From: M55B129 sp034189085
GTDB lineage: Bacteria; Bacillota; Dethiobacteria; DTU022
NCBI GenBank assembly: GCA_034189085.1
Contig: JAXHVH010000001.1
Location: 1-64,000, forward strand
Direction of reading: 5' to 3'
Length of the DNA: 64,000 nucleotides
Shown here piece by piece: positions 63,608 to 64,000 of this stretch. The translations under genes were made by a program, and so were the position numbers. The notes below the pieces were generated by a model. That model ran no database searches. It had not been told where the DNA came from and saw only the letters and a program-made list of their open reading frames with translations. Every line of letters begins with the position of its first letter. The first letter of the stretch is position 1.

Positions 63608-64000
63608 TTATACTTTAACCTCACAATTCAATCCAAAAGACTGAAATATCTCTTTAACACTATTCAATTTTTCATCTGTTGGAGGTTCCAATTCTCCCAG
63701 GGGATAGGTCCTATCCAACACCTTGTATTTACCCTGACCATAGCGATGGTATGGCATTATATTAATTTCTGTGGAACCAGCTATGCCAACAACAGCCCGG
63801 GCAAAAGCCTTGACCTGATCATCTAAATCATTTACACCAGGTATCAATGGTATACGGATAATAAAGGTAGTCCCTTCATTAACTATTCGTTTTAAGTTGC
63901 GGATGACCGGAGCATTGTCACATCCTGTGTATTTTCTGTGAAGATCCGGGTCCATGTGTTTTAAATCAAACAGGACAAGTCTTGTAAAGGGCAGCACCTT
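63608..64000 (-). CDS. Glycyl-radical enzyme activase (radical SAM), C-terminal part
   Basis: About 130 residues, cut by the window edge, so the CX3CX2C cluster motif is not visible. DLKHMDPDLHRKYTG, RIPLIPGVND and INIMPYHRYGQGKY are typical of pyruvate formate-lyase activating enzymes and their relatives. The target glycyl-radical enzyme would be outside the window. It reads toward the mutase genes with a gap of about 115 bases. Confidence 0.8.
   Translation of the reverse strand, partial: KVLPFTRLVLFDLKHMDPDLHRKYTGCDNAPVIRNLKRIVNEGTTFIIRIPLIPGVNDLDDQVKAFARAVVGIAGSTEINIMPYHRYGQGKYKVLDRTYPLGELEPPTDEKLNSVKEIFQSFGLNCEVKV

Noticed and set aside
1..64000. CRISPR arrays, tRNA or rRNA genes
   Set aside because: I found no regularly spaced direct repeats and no cloverleaf or rRNA-like sequence by reading; a covariance-model search would settle the RNA genes.

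Overview
The window reads as a piece of an anaerobic, low-to-mid GC bacterium, most likely a clostridial or Peptococcaceae-type Firmicute. The pointers are strong AGGAGG-type ribosome binding sites, frequent TTG and GTG starts, tungsten-type aldehyde ferredoxin oxidoreductases (AOR), ene-reductases with an Fe-S cluster, a glutamate-mutase-type B12 enzyme, a glycyl-radical activase and sigma54/PrpR-type control. The lineage is inference. Nearly everything is on the minus strand; the exceptions are one molybdopterin enzyme and a broken IS256 transposase. A run of 100 N at 44253-44352 is a scaffold join whose flanks carry the same 121 bp, so the two contigs probably overlap and no sequence is missing.

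Layout from right to left, following minus-strand transcription. (1) 64000-56643: the C-terminal part of a glycyl-radical activase, a GlmE/GlmS/GlmL-type mutase system, an MmgE/PrpD protein and a two-component pair with a soluble kinase. (2) 56244-41908: a run of 13 genes holding four SDR dehydrogenases, three flavin/Fe-S ene-reductases (OYE family), four cupin proteins of a distinctive family, an MFS carrier and a small membrane protein. (3) 41790-38243: a TRAP transporter (P-Q-M) and a ThiS/MoaD-like protein. (4) 38131-32785: iron alcohol dehydrogenase, OYE, AOR and MoaD behind a near-consensus sigmaA promoter with an operator-like dyad. (5) 30376-32589 (+): a lone molybdopterin oxidoreductase. 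(6) 30042-16895: a PrpR-type sigma54 activator, then a seven-gene operon (PrpD, PrpD, AOR, MoaD, OYE, AOR, OYE) with a perfect -24/-12 promoter and 11-bp tandem repeats upstream. (7) 16548-10718: a second TRAP transporter, an MmgE/PrpD protein and an SDR. (8) 10504-9171: an IS256-family element. (9) 9149-565: a PrpF/Mii-type isomerase, a two-subunit aconitase-type hydratase and a PEP-mutase-family lyase, matching the last three steps of nicotinate fermentation (3-methylitaconate to propionate plus pyruvate), then SDR, OYE, SDR and a metallo-beta-lactamase-fold hydrolase.

How it may work together (inference): TRAP and MFS carriers import small organic acids. OYE, SDR, AOR and alcohol dehydrogenase perform redox chemistry on free acids, aldehydes, ketones and alcohols, since I see no CoA ligase, CoA transferase, thiolase or acyl-CoA dehydrogenase in 64 kb. 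MmgE/PrpD proteins hydrate or dehydrate. A B12 mutase rearranges a branched dicarboxylate, and the Mii/Dmd/Dml set cleaves the product. The GlmE homologue keeps the three arginines that grip dicarboxylates but has lost the glutamate that binds the substrate amino group. It may therefore not act on glutamate; a non-amino substrate such as 2-methyleneglutarate would link both ends of the window into one route.
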